This document shows, in pieces, positions 49,482-60,612 of a stretch of 64,000 nt of DNA. The position numbers and the translations under genes are program-made. A model generated the notes under the pieces. It ran no database searches. It had not been told where the DNA came from and worked only from the letters and a program-made list of their open reading frames with translations. Source of the DNA: Trichosphaerium sp. ATCC 40318 (taxonomy: Eukaryota > Discosea > Flabellinia > Trichosidae); assembly GCA_038496445.1 (NCBI GenBank), contig JALMLS010000194.1, positions 124,001-188,000 on the forward strand. Direction: 5' to 3'. Numbering within the stretch: the stretch's first letter is position 1; every line of letters starts with the position of its first letter.

Positions 49482-51597
49482 ATGGAACCAAAAGAAATAG
49501 AGCCTTTGCAGTCTTCTGACCGGGAAATTGCCCTAGAGGCAAAGGTCACTTCGCTAGAAGCAGAGGTAGCTGCTTTAACGGAAAAGCTGCGAGTTGCGAA
49601 TAAAAAGCTCGCAGGTCAGGCTAACGAGCAGTCGGTATCGAATGCCGGCGAAGAGAGGTACTATTGCGCTATACAGCTAATTAACTCACGAGAAACTTAA
49701 CGTTTTTACAAAAGTGTACCAACCGTTGCCCTGGAACAGACCAAAGGACCTGGCCCATTGGACACAGCAGCACCGGTGAAAAAAAGGAAATTGAAGCGAA
49801 GATCCAGGTAATTTAATTTTTCCTGATTGAAAATCCGGTTAATTGCATTCCGTTGTAATTAATTAACTTGCCGGTATAGCAAAAAAAAGAATCGTCGTCT
49901 TCTAGCTAGCACACAAAGTGCTGACGAGGGTGTCCAGTATGATCCTGCTCTGACACTTCCCCTTGACTACCCATTCGAGAGTATAGTAAACTGGAGACAC
50001 ATTGGAGGATTTGTTGTTTCAGGAGGGTACGTCCTTGATTCAACGAACGCTATCGCCGCGTCAACAAAACGTCATACTTTTTTACGTACTACAACAAAGC
50101 GTCATAAGGCTAATGCTATACGCTATATAGGGACAAGCCAATTTCTGTTCGACAGTGCAAGGTACGATGAGAGCCAACAAACTCGGAGTTTTTCGTGCTT
50201 TTTTTTTTGACCACGTGATATAGATTTACAGATCTGCTACGCCAGCGACAGGTACAACAGAAGACATTGATTATCTTCTCAAAAAATTACATGTAAATAC
50301 ACTGGTACGTACTGCACTATATTGGGAAAAACGAATCATGTTGCTTATTGACAACGTAGTTGGACCTTCGTGCTGACTCTGAGATGATTGAAAACGAAAA
50401 GGCATCTGCATTGAAGCAAAGCGACGAGGCTTGCGCTATGGTACTATCCTTTTTTCGACTTTGTGGTGAGCATTGTAATGACTCGACATGTAGATTGTTC
50501 GTCAGCCTATCTATGGAAAACAGTTTATGATAAAGGGTGTACGTTGGATTTAATTGTTAATTAAATTGATTGCACATATAGGTATTGGGTGGTGCATCAT
50601 TAGGTGCAAAAATGTGAGTGAATAACTTGCAACAGGCCTGTCTTTGTTTCGAATTTTAAAAGCTGACACCAACCGTCTTTTCAGGTCTGCACTTGGATCG
50701 TTCCTTGCAGGTAACTACAGTGGCGCAAAACGTGCTATTGTATCACACATGAACGAGGATGGTTTAGCTGGATTGTATGTGCTATTCTTGGAGCACTGCA
50801 AATTACAACTGTTCAAGGCACGTGCTTAAATTGAAAAATTTAAAACTCTAAAAATAGTCTTTGTTACCTTTAAAATGTCGTTTTTGCTGACGGTTTCTCA
50901 GGCTCTCACTGTATTTTTGGATCCAGCAGCGTACCCTATACATCTCTTTTGCAATGCGGGAAAAGACAGAACTGGACTTGTTGTTGCGCTAGTGCTTGTA
51001 TCCATTGGCGTTGAGCAGAAAGACATTTGTCGCGATTACGCCCGTACTCAACAAGCCGACTTTTCAAAACACAAGGCATTTGAGAGGTACTTAGAAACAC
51101 CGTCATCTACACCTAATAACAATCATTCTAGCACCTTACAAAAGAATGGGTTAAAAGAGGAATTCATGGACGCTCCTTATGATGTACGCATCGGATTGGC
51201 GTTCTAGCTTTAATGAGTGAGTGTGTAGGTTATGGAACGTACATTTCAATACTTGGACACAACGTATGGATCTCCTTTGATGTACTTGGATCGTATAGGA
51301 TTCACTAGCGATATGAGGAATAGACTGTGCGATATTCTATTGGATGGTGTACCTAAGTATGAGCATGTCGAACCATTAGACACTAAAGATGCCTTACAAA
51401 CAACGCCCGTAAATCACGTCGTAAATTCAGGTTCGTCAATATAGACAATGTCATTATTTTGTGTTTGTGCTAAGACCCTTTGTTTAGTTGACCTGGATGA
51501 CACTGAGAAACCTGCACTGAACAAAACCAAATCAGCTGTGTTACCTAACAAAAAAATCGATGCTAGTAGTAACAGCGAAAGTCTTGGTAAAGAGTGA
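49482..51597 (+). CDS. Tyrosine-phosphatase-like (CX5R) enzyme with N-terminal coiled coil
   Basis: The phosphatase signature is HLFCNAGKDRTGLVVALVLV, a CX5R loop of the CxAGKDRTG type found in the Y_phosphatase3 group of bacterial and fungal tyrosine/lipid phosphatases. Upstream the family's opening is readable: WRHIGGFVVSGG, YRSATPATGTTEDIDYLLKK and TLLDLRADSEMIE. Downstream are KDICRDYARTQQADFSKH, MERTFQYLDTTYGSPLMYLD and MRNRLCDILLDGVP. The N-terminus (from 49482) is a heptad helix, LEAKVTSLEAEVAALTEKLR, with a basic KKRKLKRRS stretch that could be a nuclear signal. About ten short introns interrupt it. The protein ends NSESLGKE. Substrate (phosphoprotein or phosphoinositide) cannot be decided. 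Confidence 0.78.
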
Positions 51598-51778
51598 GAA
51601 AAACAATTGTACTGTATTATTATTCATTCATTTATTCTCATGCATCAAGAAAATAGAGGAAATTATTTCCAACAAAATAAAAAAATAAAAACCTCAATGC
51701 ACGTGTCGTGTTGTTTTTTTTTAAATTACTTTATTGCATACAAAACAGTACAATAATGGATGGGGAGTTTTCTACGCA

Positions 51779-54424
51779 CTACCAGTACGTTGTGTATGGA
51801 TAACAGTTTGAAAAAAGTAGTGTGAGTATAACGCCGCTAATTAAAACAAGAATAGACTGAAACGAAAACATGAATTGAGGTAATGCATTGTAAGTCATTG
51901 GCGTCAAGATTGTTGATCCAGGATCCTAAAAAAAGCCCAAAAATAAGAAAAAAAAAGATGTTTCGAACTAAGAAAAAAACACGTGCCTTTGACCACCCCA
52001 AAGTACGTTTTTGTGCATCCAACCAGTTAGCATGCTCCCGTGAGCGTTGTTCTTTTGACATTTTAGGGTTAAACCGCTTACTAGTACCAGCAGAAGCATG
52101 TGCCTCTTCAACAGTCCATAACCCCTCTCCAACACCAGCTAGCAATGCTGTACCCACACTTAAACATGCGTCAGGATAAAATACTTAACAAGTATATCTT
52201 TACCTTGTCATTTGATGGTTCTGTGCTCTGAGTACAGGCATACCCGTCAAATCAGCCAGCTTTTGGCATAAAAAATCGTTTTGTGAAGCACCACCATCCA
52301 CACGCAAGTTTGATATAGGTAGGCTTGTGTCGGTTCGTATCACGTTTATAATTTGATTAATACTAGTACCACATTATTAAGTATAAAAATCAATACAAAA
52401 ATGGTACTTACTTGTGCGCTACACCTTCTAGAAGAGCTCGGACCATATGCGCTTTAGTGGACGATGCTGTCAATCCTATGAACATACCACGTGCTCGAGG
52501 ATCGAATAAAGGTACAGAACAACCAGCGAATGCATTTACAAAGCATACACCGTTAGAAGAGTCCACAGAATTCGCAAGGGCTGAAGTCTTTCATGAAAAA
52601 AAAATCAAGTTAGCTAACTCAAATGACCATGTTGATGGTTTGTTGTTTCTTTTACCTGTGCGATATCTTTTATCCCCAGTAGGTCTACTAACCATTGTAT
52701 ACATTCTCCAGCTGAGTTTGTGTTTCCTTCTAGAGTGAAAGTGTTCTTGCCATTAAGATGCCATGCAACGAGAGGATAAAGACTAAAAAATGGCAATGTT
52801 AGCGTAATTTTGTTCAAGCAAGAAAACTCATGACTCAAAGACCTGTGACATTGCTACATACCCATATTTAGAAGCCAAGCAACTATTACCTGTACATAAA
52901 CTTACAAAAGCACCAGTACCGATAGTACACTAGGCAAAAAGTCAGTAAGGAAGCTTAGAAAGCTTGTGAGAATTGTTTTAAATGGAATACCTTTAATGAG
53001 CCTTTATAATGACACCCTTGACCGAACAACGATGCTTGTTGATCTGCTGCAACCGCTTATTTGATATAAGTACATAAAAGTGATATTAAGGTGTAACGTA
53101 CCACGTATGGGAATATTAGCGCCAAAAAATTCCTCGTGACATATTCCTTAAAAAAATTAGTGAATAAAACAAGGTCTGTACAACGTGTCAAGGTCACATA
53201 CCATAGTCACCTGCAGATGGCTGTACTTTTGGATATATACTTAAAGGAGGTAATGGACATAACATACGGACAATACCACTCCATTCCATCTAAACACAGG
53301 TCAGGGAGATTAGCACAATTAATTAGCATATTGATTACAACAATTTTTTTCAAATCAAAAATATCTCATACCAAAAACGTGTCCCACATGCCTGTAGCTG
53401 AGACACAAGAATAATCTGTAGCAAAAATTTTCCCTGGTTACGAAAAAAGAATCAGTAAGGTAAAGAGAGAGGTTCTTTCAATGAAAACTTAAAGAGGTTT
53501 GAGTGAGACGCACGTTTTGTAAAATTCCACACTAGCCAAGTGTCCAAGGTCCCATATTTTAATGTACCCCTAGAAGCACAAGCACGCACTTTCTCATTTT
53601 TTCTACAAGAGGTAGTTAGCTCTCTACGCTGCAGACAATCAAAAATATTCAAAAAAAAAACGTTAACGGGAACTAAAAATACCTCCAAATAGCGCTCATC
53701 TTTACGCTCACGTGATGCGTTGTAGGCTCAAATTTAGACGCCAAGAGCATGCGCTGGCCCCCGAAGATGTTATAAATGAAGCCACTACCTGCTCTTATAC
53801 CTTTTAGAAGCCAAGACGCATTAACTTCTTCGAGAGCTTCAGTGAAGCCTGAGTCTTGCCATGAAATCAAGTTTGTTAAAGGAGACCCTGTTTCGCTATC
53901 CCAAAACAAAAAATTGTTTCTTTGCACTATAGACAAGGTGTTGGTTCAAAAAGTCGAATACTCGAGTTGTTTTTTGTGTACTGGCGTGTTTTAAAAAAAT
54001 GCATTTGTTTTACGTACCAGCGATACCCATTGCGTTAATTTCTTTACCACCAAGCCCAGCAGCAGCCAGTGTACGTTTTACAACCGAAATGACGGCATTT
54101 AGTACCTGCATGTCAGTGTTAGGGTAATTTCGCAATTTTTGGGAATGGCTCTTTTATTTCAGTACCTCTAATGGGTCTTGCTCTATATGACCACTTTCAG
54201 TGCTGTATTTAGGAATAGCTTCGCTGTTAGTTTGTAACAGACCTAGTTGTCCCTTTTTTTCCCAAATATGGGCCTTTTATTGGTGTCAGCGCGTGTATAA
54301 GGTAGCACAAGAGGTTATTGTTCTCTTCACACAAAAAAAAACGTGAAGTGAGAACGTAAAGCAGGCCAACTTGGCTCACCTTTACATTGGATGTACCACA
54401 ATCAATAACCAACACGCGTGGCAT
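51779..54424 (-). CDS. GK5: GK5-like FGGY carbohydrate kinase with C-terminal membrane tail
   Basis: FGGY-family kinase closest to glycerol kinase 5. The minus strand starts MPRVLVIDCGTSNVKVS (ATP-binding phosphate-1 loop), then FLFWDSETGSPLTNLISWQD, GTLDTWLVWNFTK, SCVSATGMWDTFLDGMEWSG, AAADQQASLFGQGCHYKGSL, CTIGTGAFVSLCTGN, LYPLVAWHLNGKNTFTLEGN, GVCFVNAFAGCSVPLFDPRA, MVRALLEGVAHKI and LRVDGGASQNDFLCQKLADL. The LISWQD motif and the VCFV segment are typical of GK5. The last intron (51926-51986) is read as GC-AG; the alternative GT donor gives a short unrelated end. With GC-AG the C-terminus becomes FQSILVLISGVILTLLFSNC, a single hydrophobic segment that ends 8 residues before the stop, so a tail anchor is likely. 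Glycerol kinase isoforms with hydrophobic tails bind the mitochondrial outer membrane. Confidence 0.82.
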
Positions 54425-54575
54425 CTTCTACACAAGTGCGCTCCAAAAAATTGTTTGTAACGTTGTTATTCTGACCTTGTTAACCCACCAATCGCTTATT
54501 GCATGCAGCGTTGCTACAGTCCTAAATCCTCCGGCTCAGACTAAGTGGCTTAAGAAAACACACTTTTGTAGAAAA

Positions 54576-55529
54576 ATGCGAGCTTTGTACGTTAAACATC
54601 TTGATTACCACAAGGCGTATAGTACTATTCAGACACTACAACAAAAAAGGCACCGTGGTGAGGTACGTGCGTTCACTTTTGGTGTCACGACAAAACAATT
54701 ACTCCATTCACGCTAAAAGATACCCAAAGGTAGGTAACTACCTAATATTGGGCGAACACACACCTGTCTACACGACTGGGCAAAGGCGTAGTACAAAGCA
54801 CGTGAAAATCGACGCAGAGTCGTTTGAAGCAAAGGTTGGCGCTCCTTTAGTGTTCACAGACAGAGGTTTGCGGACATCTTGCACAGAAAGCGAAAATAGC
54901 TCAAATCGAAATTAGGTGGTGATGTGACATACCACGGACCAGGTATATTGATGGCATATCCAATAGTAGACCTACGAAGCATCAAAGCTAAAGTGCGCAC
55001 ATTCGTTGACAAGTTAGAGGATATAATGATAGACGCTGCCAAGAGCAAAGGAGTAGACGCCATTGGAAGGTAAATGAGCAGTCACACGTATGACATCCAA
55101 GGCTAAACAATCTGCAGGCAATGTGGCATGCGTGGGATCTGGGCAGGAGACAAAAAACTAGGCGCTGTAGGTATCAGCGTAAAACATGGGGTGCGTAGAT
55201 TATACCGACTACGTGCTCACCTTTACTCGTGAGGTAGTAGGACATGGTTTCGCACTAAATTGTTGTCCTGACCTGCAAGCGTTCGAGCATATCGTGGCTT
55301 GTGGATTGATAGGCAAAGTATGCGTCTAGTTGTCAAAACAACCAAAAAAATTAACAGATTTCAGGAAGTAACATCACTAGAAAAAGAATCTGGTGCGCCA
55401 GTAGGCGTATATGACATGGCGTGCTATGTACGTCGTAGATTTGAAGCAGAATTTGGCGTTCCAGTTGAGGATGCGGAAATTAGCGATGAGAACCTGAAAA
55501 CGCTCGGAGACGTTCAAAACTTGGCGTAA
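54576..55529 (+). CDS. LIPT2: Octanoyl-ACP:protein octanoyltransferase (LipB/LIPT2)
   Basis: Moves octanoyl groups from mitochondrial acyl carrier protein to lipoyl domains, the first step of lipoic acid synthesis. It starts [20 protein letters not shown]. After an intron come [16 protein letters not shown], then the conserved block [40 protein letters not shown] with [20 protein letters not shown], and [20 protein letters not shown]. The lysine in [15 protein letters not shown] and the cysteine in IVACGL are the catalytic pair of the family. The C-terminus ([20 protein letters not shown]) is also typical. No clear presequence is seen, although the N-terminus is basic. It is divergent from the GK5-like gene (151 bp). 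Confidence 0.9.
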
Positions 55530-55604
55530 CGTACAAGTTGAAGTGAACTTAGGTATGAATGGGTTTTTTTTTTTGCTACAGCGGCTTGTATGTACATAAT
55601 TGTA

Positions 55605-55841
55605 TTAATTGTATGTGTGCGGATACATTGCTCGGTCCCTCTTAACCAGATTCCTTTGTACAATCTTTTTACGCGATATTTTCTCTTCCCTGAAGTATAC
55701 GTGCTGACGAATGACTGGGTCGTATTTGCGAAGTTCGAGCTTGTTTTGAGTCTTTTTTGGGTTCTTCTCTGTACGGTAAAAGTAGCCAGTGCCTGCAGTG
55801 CTCACCAGCTTTATCAAAATACGTCTGGTGCGGCCTGCCAT
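55605..55841 (-). CDS. MRPL33: Mitochondrial large-subunit ribosomal protein bL33
   Basis: Single-exon frame. [40 protein letters not shown] and [15 protein letters not shown] match the whole bacterial/mitochondrial bL33 sequence with its normal spacing. The extra 20 residues ([20 protein letters not shown]) are not part of the family, so either there is a basic tail or the last exon edge lies near REEKI. A separate presequence is not needed in this family. The start lies 47 bp from the divergent phosphoesterase gene. Confidence 0.85.
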   Translation of the reverse strand: MAGRTRRILIKLVSTAGTGYFYRTEKNPKKTQNKLELRKYDPVIRQHVYFREEKISRKKIVQRNLVKRDRAMYPHTYN

Positions 55842-55888
55842 TTGAAGTTACAGCCAGTAAATTATAAGCGCTTGACTCAAAAAAGTCC

Positions 55889-57090
55889 ATGGCGGTCTCC
55901 ATAGTTTACACAACGCTGAGGTGGCCGTCAATCATGATAATAATTTCTGACCTTCATTTTGGCACGTTTGCAGTTGACGCCCAAGAACAAGTACTTAAGG
56001 CCGCTATAAAGGATGGTCTGGTTGTCATATCAGGAGACTTGACGTACAGCGTATCTTATTCAAAGCCTCAACCGATTGTAGGTACAAATCAAAAACAAAC
56101 TCATTTCTGGAAGCTCAGGCGTTCATTAAAAAGCTCAAAGACAATGGAGTTTGCATTGTACGCAATTTGCCTGAAATACATTTTTCTGTTAACAGAGCAT
56201 TGTAATTTAGGTATTGACAACTGGTAACCACGATTTCGGTGGCTCTGTCGCGGAGGCTGCTTCAAGAGTTGTAGGCTTGCGGTCTATACACACAGGCAAG
56301 TGTAAATCGCTTTACGAGTAATAGTGAAGACTAAAACATACGAAAAGGTTACTCAACCGCACGTGCTAACCTATTACAACTTTTTCAAAACAATATTTTT
56401 TGTCAAGAAGAGGTTTTAGCTTTCAACAAAGAAGAGCTTGATACCATAGTAATCGCTAGATCGTGTGTTTTCGTTGCATTAAGGTAAGTAATTTTGGAGG
56501 TGTTTTGAAGTGTAACAAGGGTGCCTTTGTTCTAGGAGCCAACACCGTAAGATGCCAAGGATAAAATCTAATCAAATTGATTGGGCTGTCAAAGAACTTA
56601 ACAAGCTGGAAGATATTAGCGAGTATACACTTCACTTTGTTACACATCACTCGCTGTGGCAAGATGCTAGTACGCATTAGAAGTATACACAGCGTGCTTA
56701 CTGATTAACGTTAAAGGTGATAAACACAAGCCTCTAGGCAATCAAAAGGAGCTCGAAAATAAGTTGTTGGTACCATTTGGTTTTGCAAGCTACATCCACG
56801 GTCACAATCACAGATTCACGCTTCAGGTGCACCCTCCACGCTTGATCACATATACCCTGACTCACTTTTTAACGAAGGATACACATACGCCTAACATGAA
56901 CACGAGAATCATGCGTGTAGGCGTGCCTACAGTTAGTGAAAGAAGCAGAAGTTTCGTTCCAGGATATTTACGGTGGAAAGGCACCAGGCCAAAGTTTGTT
57001 GCTATAGAGATATCACCAGAATCAGGAGATGAGATGGAGGATGATAAAGCAGTTGATACGGACAAAGAGATTTTAGACGTCAGCAGTTAA
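55889..57090 (+). CDS. Calcineurin-like metallophosphoesterase
   Basis: Dinuclear metal phosphoesterase. The five motif blocks are in order: IIISDLHFG (D-x-H), ISGDLT (GD), TTGNHDFGG (GNHD), FVTHHSLW (H) and YIHGHNHRF (GHxH). An intron after GDLT (gtacag...tgtag) joins in phase to YKSKTNSFLEAQAFIKKLKD. The start is either ATG 55889 (MAVSIVYTTLRWPS) or ATG 55934 (MIIISDLHFG); the second gives the standard family start. The C-terminus is acidic (ESGDEMEDDKAVDTDKEILD), with no membrane segment. The closest group is the Icc/CpdA-like class of unknown substrate. Several short introns lie between 56220 and 56720. Confidence 0.8.
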
Positions 57091-57415
57091 AAGAAGGGAA
57101 TAGATTATCCTTCTTAGTATGCTCAACCAACACAACAGCAATCTTGAGGTTATCTCAGAAATCTTGTATTGGATAGTTTGTAGGCGTTAAGTGAGTTGCT
57201 ACATTGCGATATTGTGACCAATAATAAAACAAGGCCTAGTTTTGGTAATGGTGATTTAATAAGTCTAACTAAAAAGGCTCCTCACGTGCTTATCAATCAG
57301 CTTTTGCATTTATTACACGTTATTCATCGTTTCCAACAGTTTGGTACGCTACAATTACAATTGTAGCTGAAGTTGCTTTTTGATTTTTAACGAATGCAAG
57401 GACTGGAATTGTAGA
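57091..57415. other. 325-bp spacer without a gene
   Basis: 3' region of the phosphoesterase gene and promoter of the aminotransferase gene. AATAAA occurs near 57222, and CACGTG at 57283 lies about 130 bp upstream of the aminotransferase ATG. No coding frame or RNA was recognised. Confidence 0.4.
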
Positions 57416-59868
57416 ATGATTCTACGCGTTAGCCGTTCATATCGGCGTAGATGCGCATTAGTTAGAAATAAGCGAACGCTTTCAGTTGGAAATGGTAAAA
57501 ATTCCTCCGCCTTAATTTACACTCCGTACAACCAACGCAGCTACTCCACTATGATAAAGGCACTTCAAGAAAAGGATTATGTAGACATGCTTAGCGACTA
57601 CGCGAAAACTTTAAAGCAGAGTCCTATACGCTCGCTGTTTCCTCTATTAAAGATCCCTGGAATGGTATTACACTTTTTTTAAAACAGAATGTGTTGTCAG
57701 GCGCATTTTCTATTTTTTTCGCTACAACGCTATTTTACGCTGTTTTATGTATCTAAGACATTCTCGATTACATTCTAACAATCATTTTACAGATTTCTCT
57801 TGGCGCCGGTATTCCAAGCCCAGAAGCATTCCCTATCGCTGGTATAAGCGTGAAACTTACTGGAGGTATGTCAGCCGTTGTTTCCCCGCATTTTTATTCA
57901 TAATCGTGTTAGGCGAGTCAGTTGATGTCCCAGAGGATATATTAAAGTCAGGCATGACTTACACATCATCCGTACGCCTATTCATCAACTTATAGCTGAA
58001 AAAAGTAACAAAGCTTAGAAAGGTCTCCCAAAGCTCGTAGAATGGATTATACAACATCAAATCGACGTACACTACCATAGACCAGCAGAAGATTGGGATG
58101 TATGCCTTACAAACGGTTTGTTTAGAATCCAGAAAAAAATCCACAAACTAATGCTGTCAACCTACAGGAAGCCAAGATGGTATTTCAAAAATTTTTCAAA
58201 TGTTATGTAATGAAGATGATATTGTACTATGCGATAATCCAATCTATGCGTACGTGGATAACGAGAAGCGATTACATTCGCATGATTAAGTTTCCACCTA
58301 TTTTTTTTATTATTATTTTGCGATTAAGGTTTTTTTAACAATCTCTTAGAGGTGCACGTGCAGCTATGGGTATAATCAAGTGCCATGGTGTTGAAACAGA
58401 TCAACATGGTCTAGTCCCAGAGGCCCTACAAAAAACACTAGAAGAGTGGCCAGACAAGGCAACCAAACCAAGAGTGCGTTTTCTTTTCTTGCTTCCAACT
58501 TTTTTTTTATCTTTTCTGTTCTCTATCGAACAACGCTTGACTAATCAATCTTATCTTAACGTTAATGGATTCTTTTAGGTTTTGTATACAGTTCCAACCG
58601 GTCAGAACCCTTCAGGAAGCACTTTGAGCCATGATAGGCGTAAACAGATTTTAAAAATTGCCTCAGATCACAACCTTATAATCCTTGAAGATGATCCGTA
58701 CTGGTACGCAAGCAGCTTCATTTTCAAAACATAAGAATGAATTTAAAAGATTGTTTTTTTCTTCAAGTGTCACGTGTCATGAGTTATTAATACTTTGTTT
58801 GTATAGGTATCTTTGCCTTGGCGAGAACCCTGAGCCTATTGAGAGTCTAGCTTCAATGGACAAAGAAGGACGTGTATTGCGTTGTGATTCGTTCAGTAAA
58901 ATTATCTCTCCTGGTCTTCGTCTCGGTTGGGTAACAGGCCCAAAACCCTTAGTAGCACGTATTCAATTATTGAATCAACGTACTGTTATACATGCATCAG
59001 GTAATATATTGCGATTATTTCAAAGAAAACAACACGTGCTTGCGAACTCAGCAGAGGTCAACAAACTGTTTTTTTTTTTTTGTTTTGCACTTGTTTCCCT
59101 TTTTGCTTTGTTGCTTGTTTGGTTTGTTGATGTTTTTTTTCTTTTGTTAAGGTATTAGCCAAGCTATCGTATTGTCTATATTACAGAGTTGGGGAAAAGA
59201 AGGATTTGCAAAACACGTGAAAGAGTTACAGGCGTTGTATACAAAAAAACGCGATGCTATACTGTCGTTTTGTACCAAGTATTTGACTGGTCTAGCAACA
59301 TGGCACACCCCTAGAGCTGGTATGTTTGTTTGGATTAAACTGACAGGTATCGATGATTCCGAAGATCTAATCCGTAACCACGCAGTTAAGGCTAAGGTAC
59401 GCACATGACTTGATTTTGATTCAAACATTACTTTACCTCACACGTTTTTTTTTTTCAGGTTATATTTTTATGGGGTGCTTCTTGTTCTCCTTCTGGCGAA
59501 AAATCGCCATATGTTCGTGCAGCGTTTTCCTTGGCATCTATTGAGGTGCGATATTGTCCATTTTCTCATTTTTTTCTCTGATTTCAAAAAAAAAAATTGG
59601 AGCGACCGAGCCTTTTTTTTGTTGTGCTCAGTCGACTGAGCGTTAGCCTTTTAAGTACATGGTTAAGCGTGCAGTCTTTTTCTGTCGCTAATTCGTTATT
59701 TTACTCATCGGTAGAGCTGTTTCCTTGTTTTTCTTGGTCTACAAGAAAATTATCATAAAATTATCACAAAATTTTTTCGAGTTTTTTGGATTAGTATTAA
59801 TTGTGATTTAATAGCAAATGGAAGAAGGTATCAAGAGGCTTGCAAGTGTATTAAAAGATAGAAAGTAG
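57416..59868 (+). CDS. PLP-dependent aminotransferase, ARO8/AADAT (2-aminoadipate/kynurenine) type
   Basis: Fold-type I aminotransferase of the ARO8/AADAT group, which works on aromatic amino acids, 2-aminoadipate or kynurenine. The start MILRVSRSYRRRCALVRNKR is a probable mitochondrial presequence. Core segments: SPIRSLFPLLKIPGMISLGA, GSQDGISKIFQMLCNEDDIV, GVETDQHGLVPEALQ, LYTVPTGQNPSGSTLSHDRR, IILEDDPYWYL, the Schiff-base lysine in RCDSFSKIISPGLRLGWVTG, SWGKEGFAKHVKELQALYTK, and WHTPRAGMFVWIKLTGIDDS. It ends MEEGIKRLASVLKDRK. All PLP contacts I can check (Asn in GQNPSG, Asp/Tyr in DDPY, Lys, Arg in LRLGW) are present. The last intron (59546-59814) is unusually long for this genome because it contains a 136-bp repeat. 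Confidence 0.88.
59604..59739 (+). repeat. 136-bp short interspersed element, copy 1 (in an intron)
   Basis: It begins GACCGAGCC and ends CTTGGTC, so the ends are a short imperfect inverted repeat (GACCRAG). It contains the perfect palindrome CTCAGTCGACTGAG. It lies in the last intron of the aminotransferase gene. The reverse complement recurs at 60877-61014 with few differences. It is probably a MITE. Confidence 0.75.
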
Positions 59869-60157
59869 ATAATAACAAAATAAATAATTTCATTTGAAAA
59901 AAACGTGTTTTTTTATTTGCATTCAAAAAGTTGAATACTGTTAAACTAAACAAGTCACGCCCCTATTTAAAGGTCACGTAATGTTCAGAATAATCACGGA
60001 ATAAAGAGTTATCTATGTCAGCCTTTGCTACACTTCATTTTCTTCAACTGAGAATCCTTAAAACGTTCGAGTCTTAGAAAAAGTCAGGCTGTGTTTTTCA
60101 AGATAGACAATAACGCAGGAGTCAAATCCATCGCTAAAACGTCATTGCGGTCTTGAT

Positions 60158-60538
60158 TTAAGGTATTGTAGCACAAACCTCAGAGAATTGGGATGTGATA
60201 CCAGTTAGGCATACGGGTGGATTCAGTGCAAGACCCACGGGGTCAGCGACTAGAAGAAAAATAAATAAATAAAAAATTAGCACTTAGTTTGCGCTACCGA
60301 GTGTTTTTCAAAGTGATAACTGACTCATCGATAGTCTGTATGTAGCCAACAAGCATATAAATCGCATGTAAATTATCACTAGCTCTACAAGTATAAGGCG
60401 TAAGAAGAAAAGGAGTTAATAAAACATACTTGCTCTATTGATTGCCTTGATTTGTAGTTTTTCTACTATCGGGTTCTTGTGCAATAGGGATGAATACTTC
60501 ATGTCGGTGTAAGTGTAGTAAACAATTGGTTGAGACAT
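60158..60538 (-). CDS. Possible small protein, two exons, unrecognised
   Basis: The frame starts MSQPIVYYTYTDMKYSSLLH at 60538 and continues NPIVEKLQIKAINRA. A donor gtatg is followed by a long intron ending ttcttctag (about 60250). The second exon reads ADPVGLALNPPVCLTGITSQ and ends FSEVCATIP. It gives about 67 residues with no known motif. It could instead be the 3' end of the DWY-repeat gene, but that gene's last exon reads in another frame here. Confidence 0.35.
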
Positions 60539-60612
60539 TTATGCAACCACCTTAGAAATAAAGTGAACAACCACCAAACTGTGAATTTTCCTGTTGAAAA
60601 TTCCTTTCTCTC

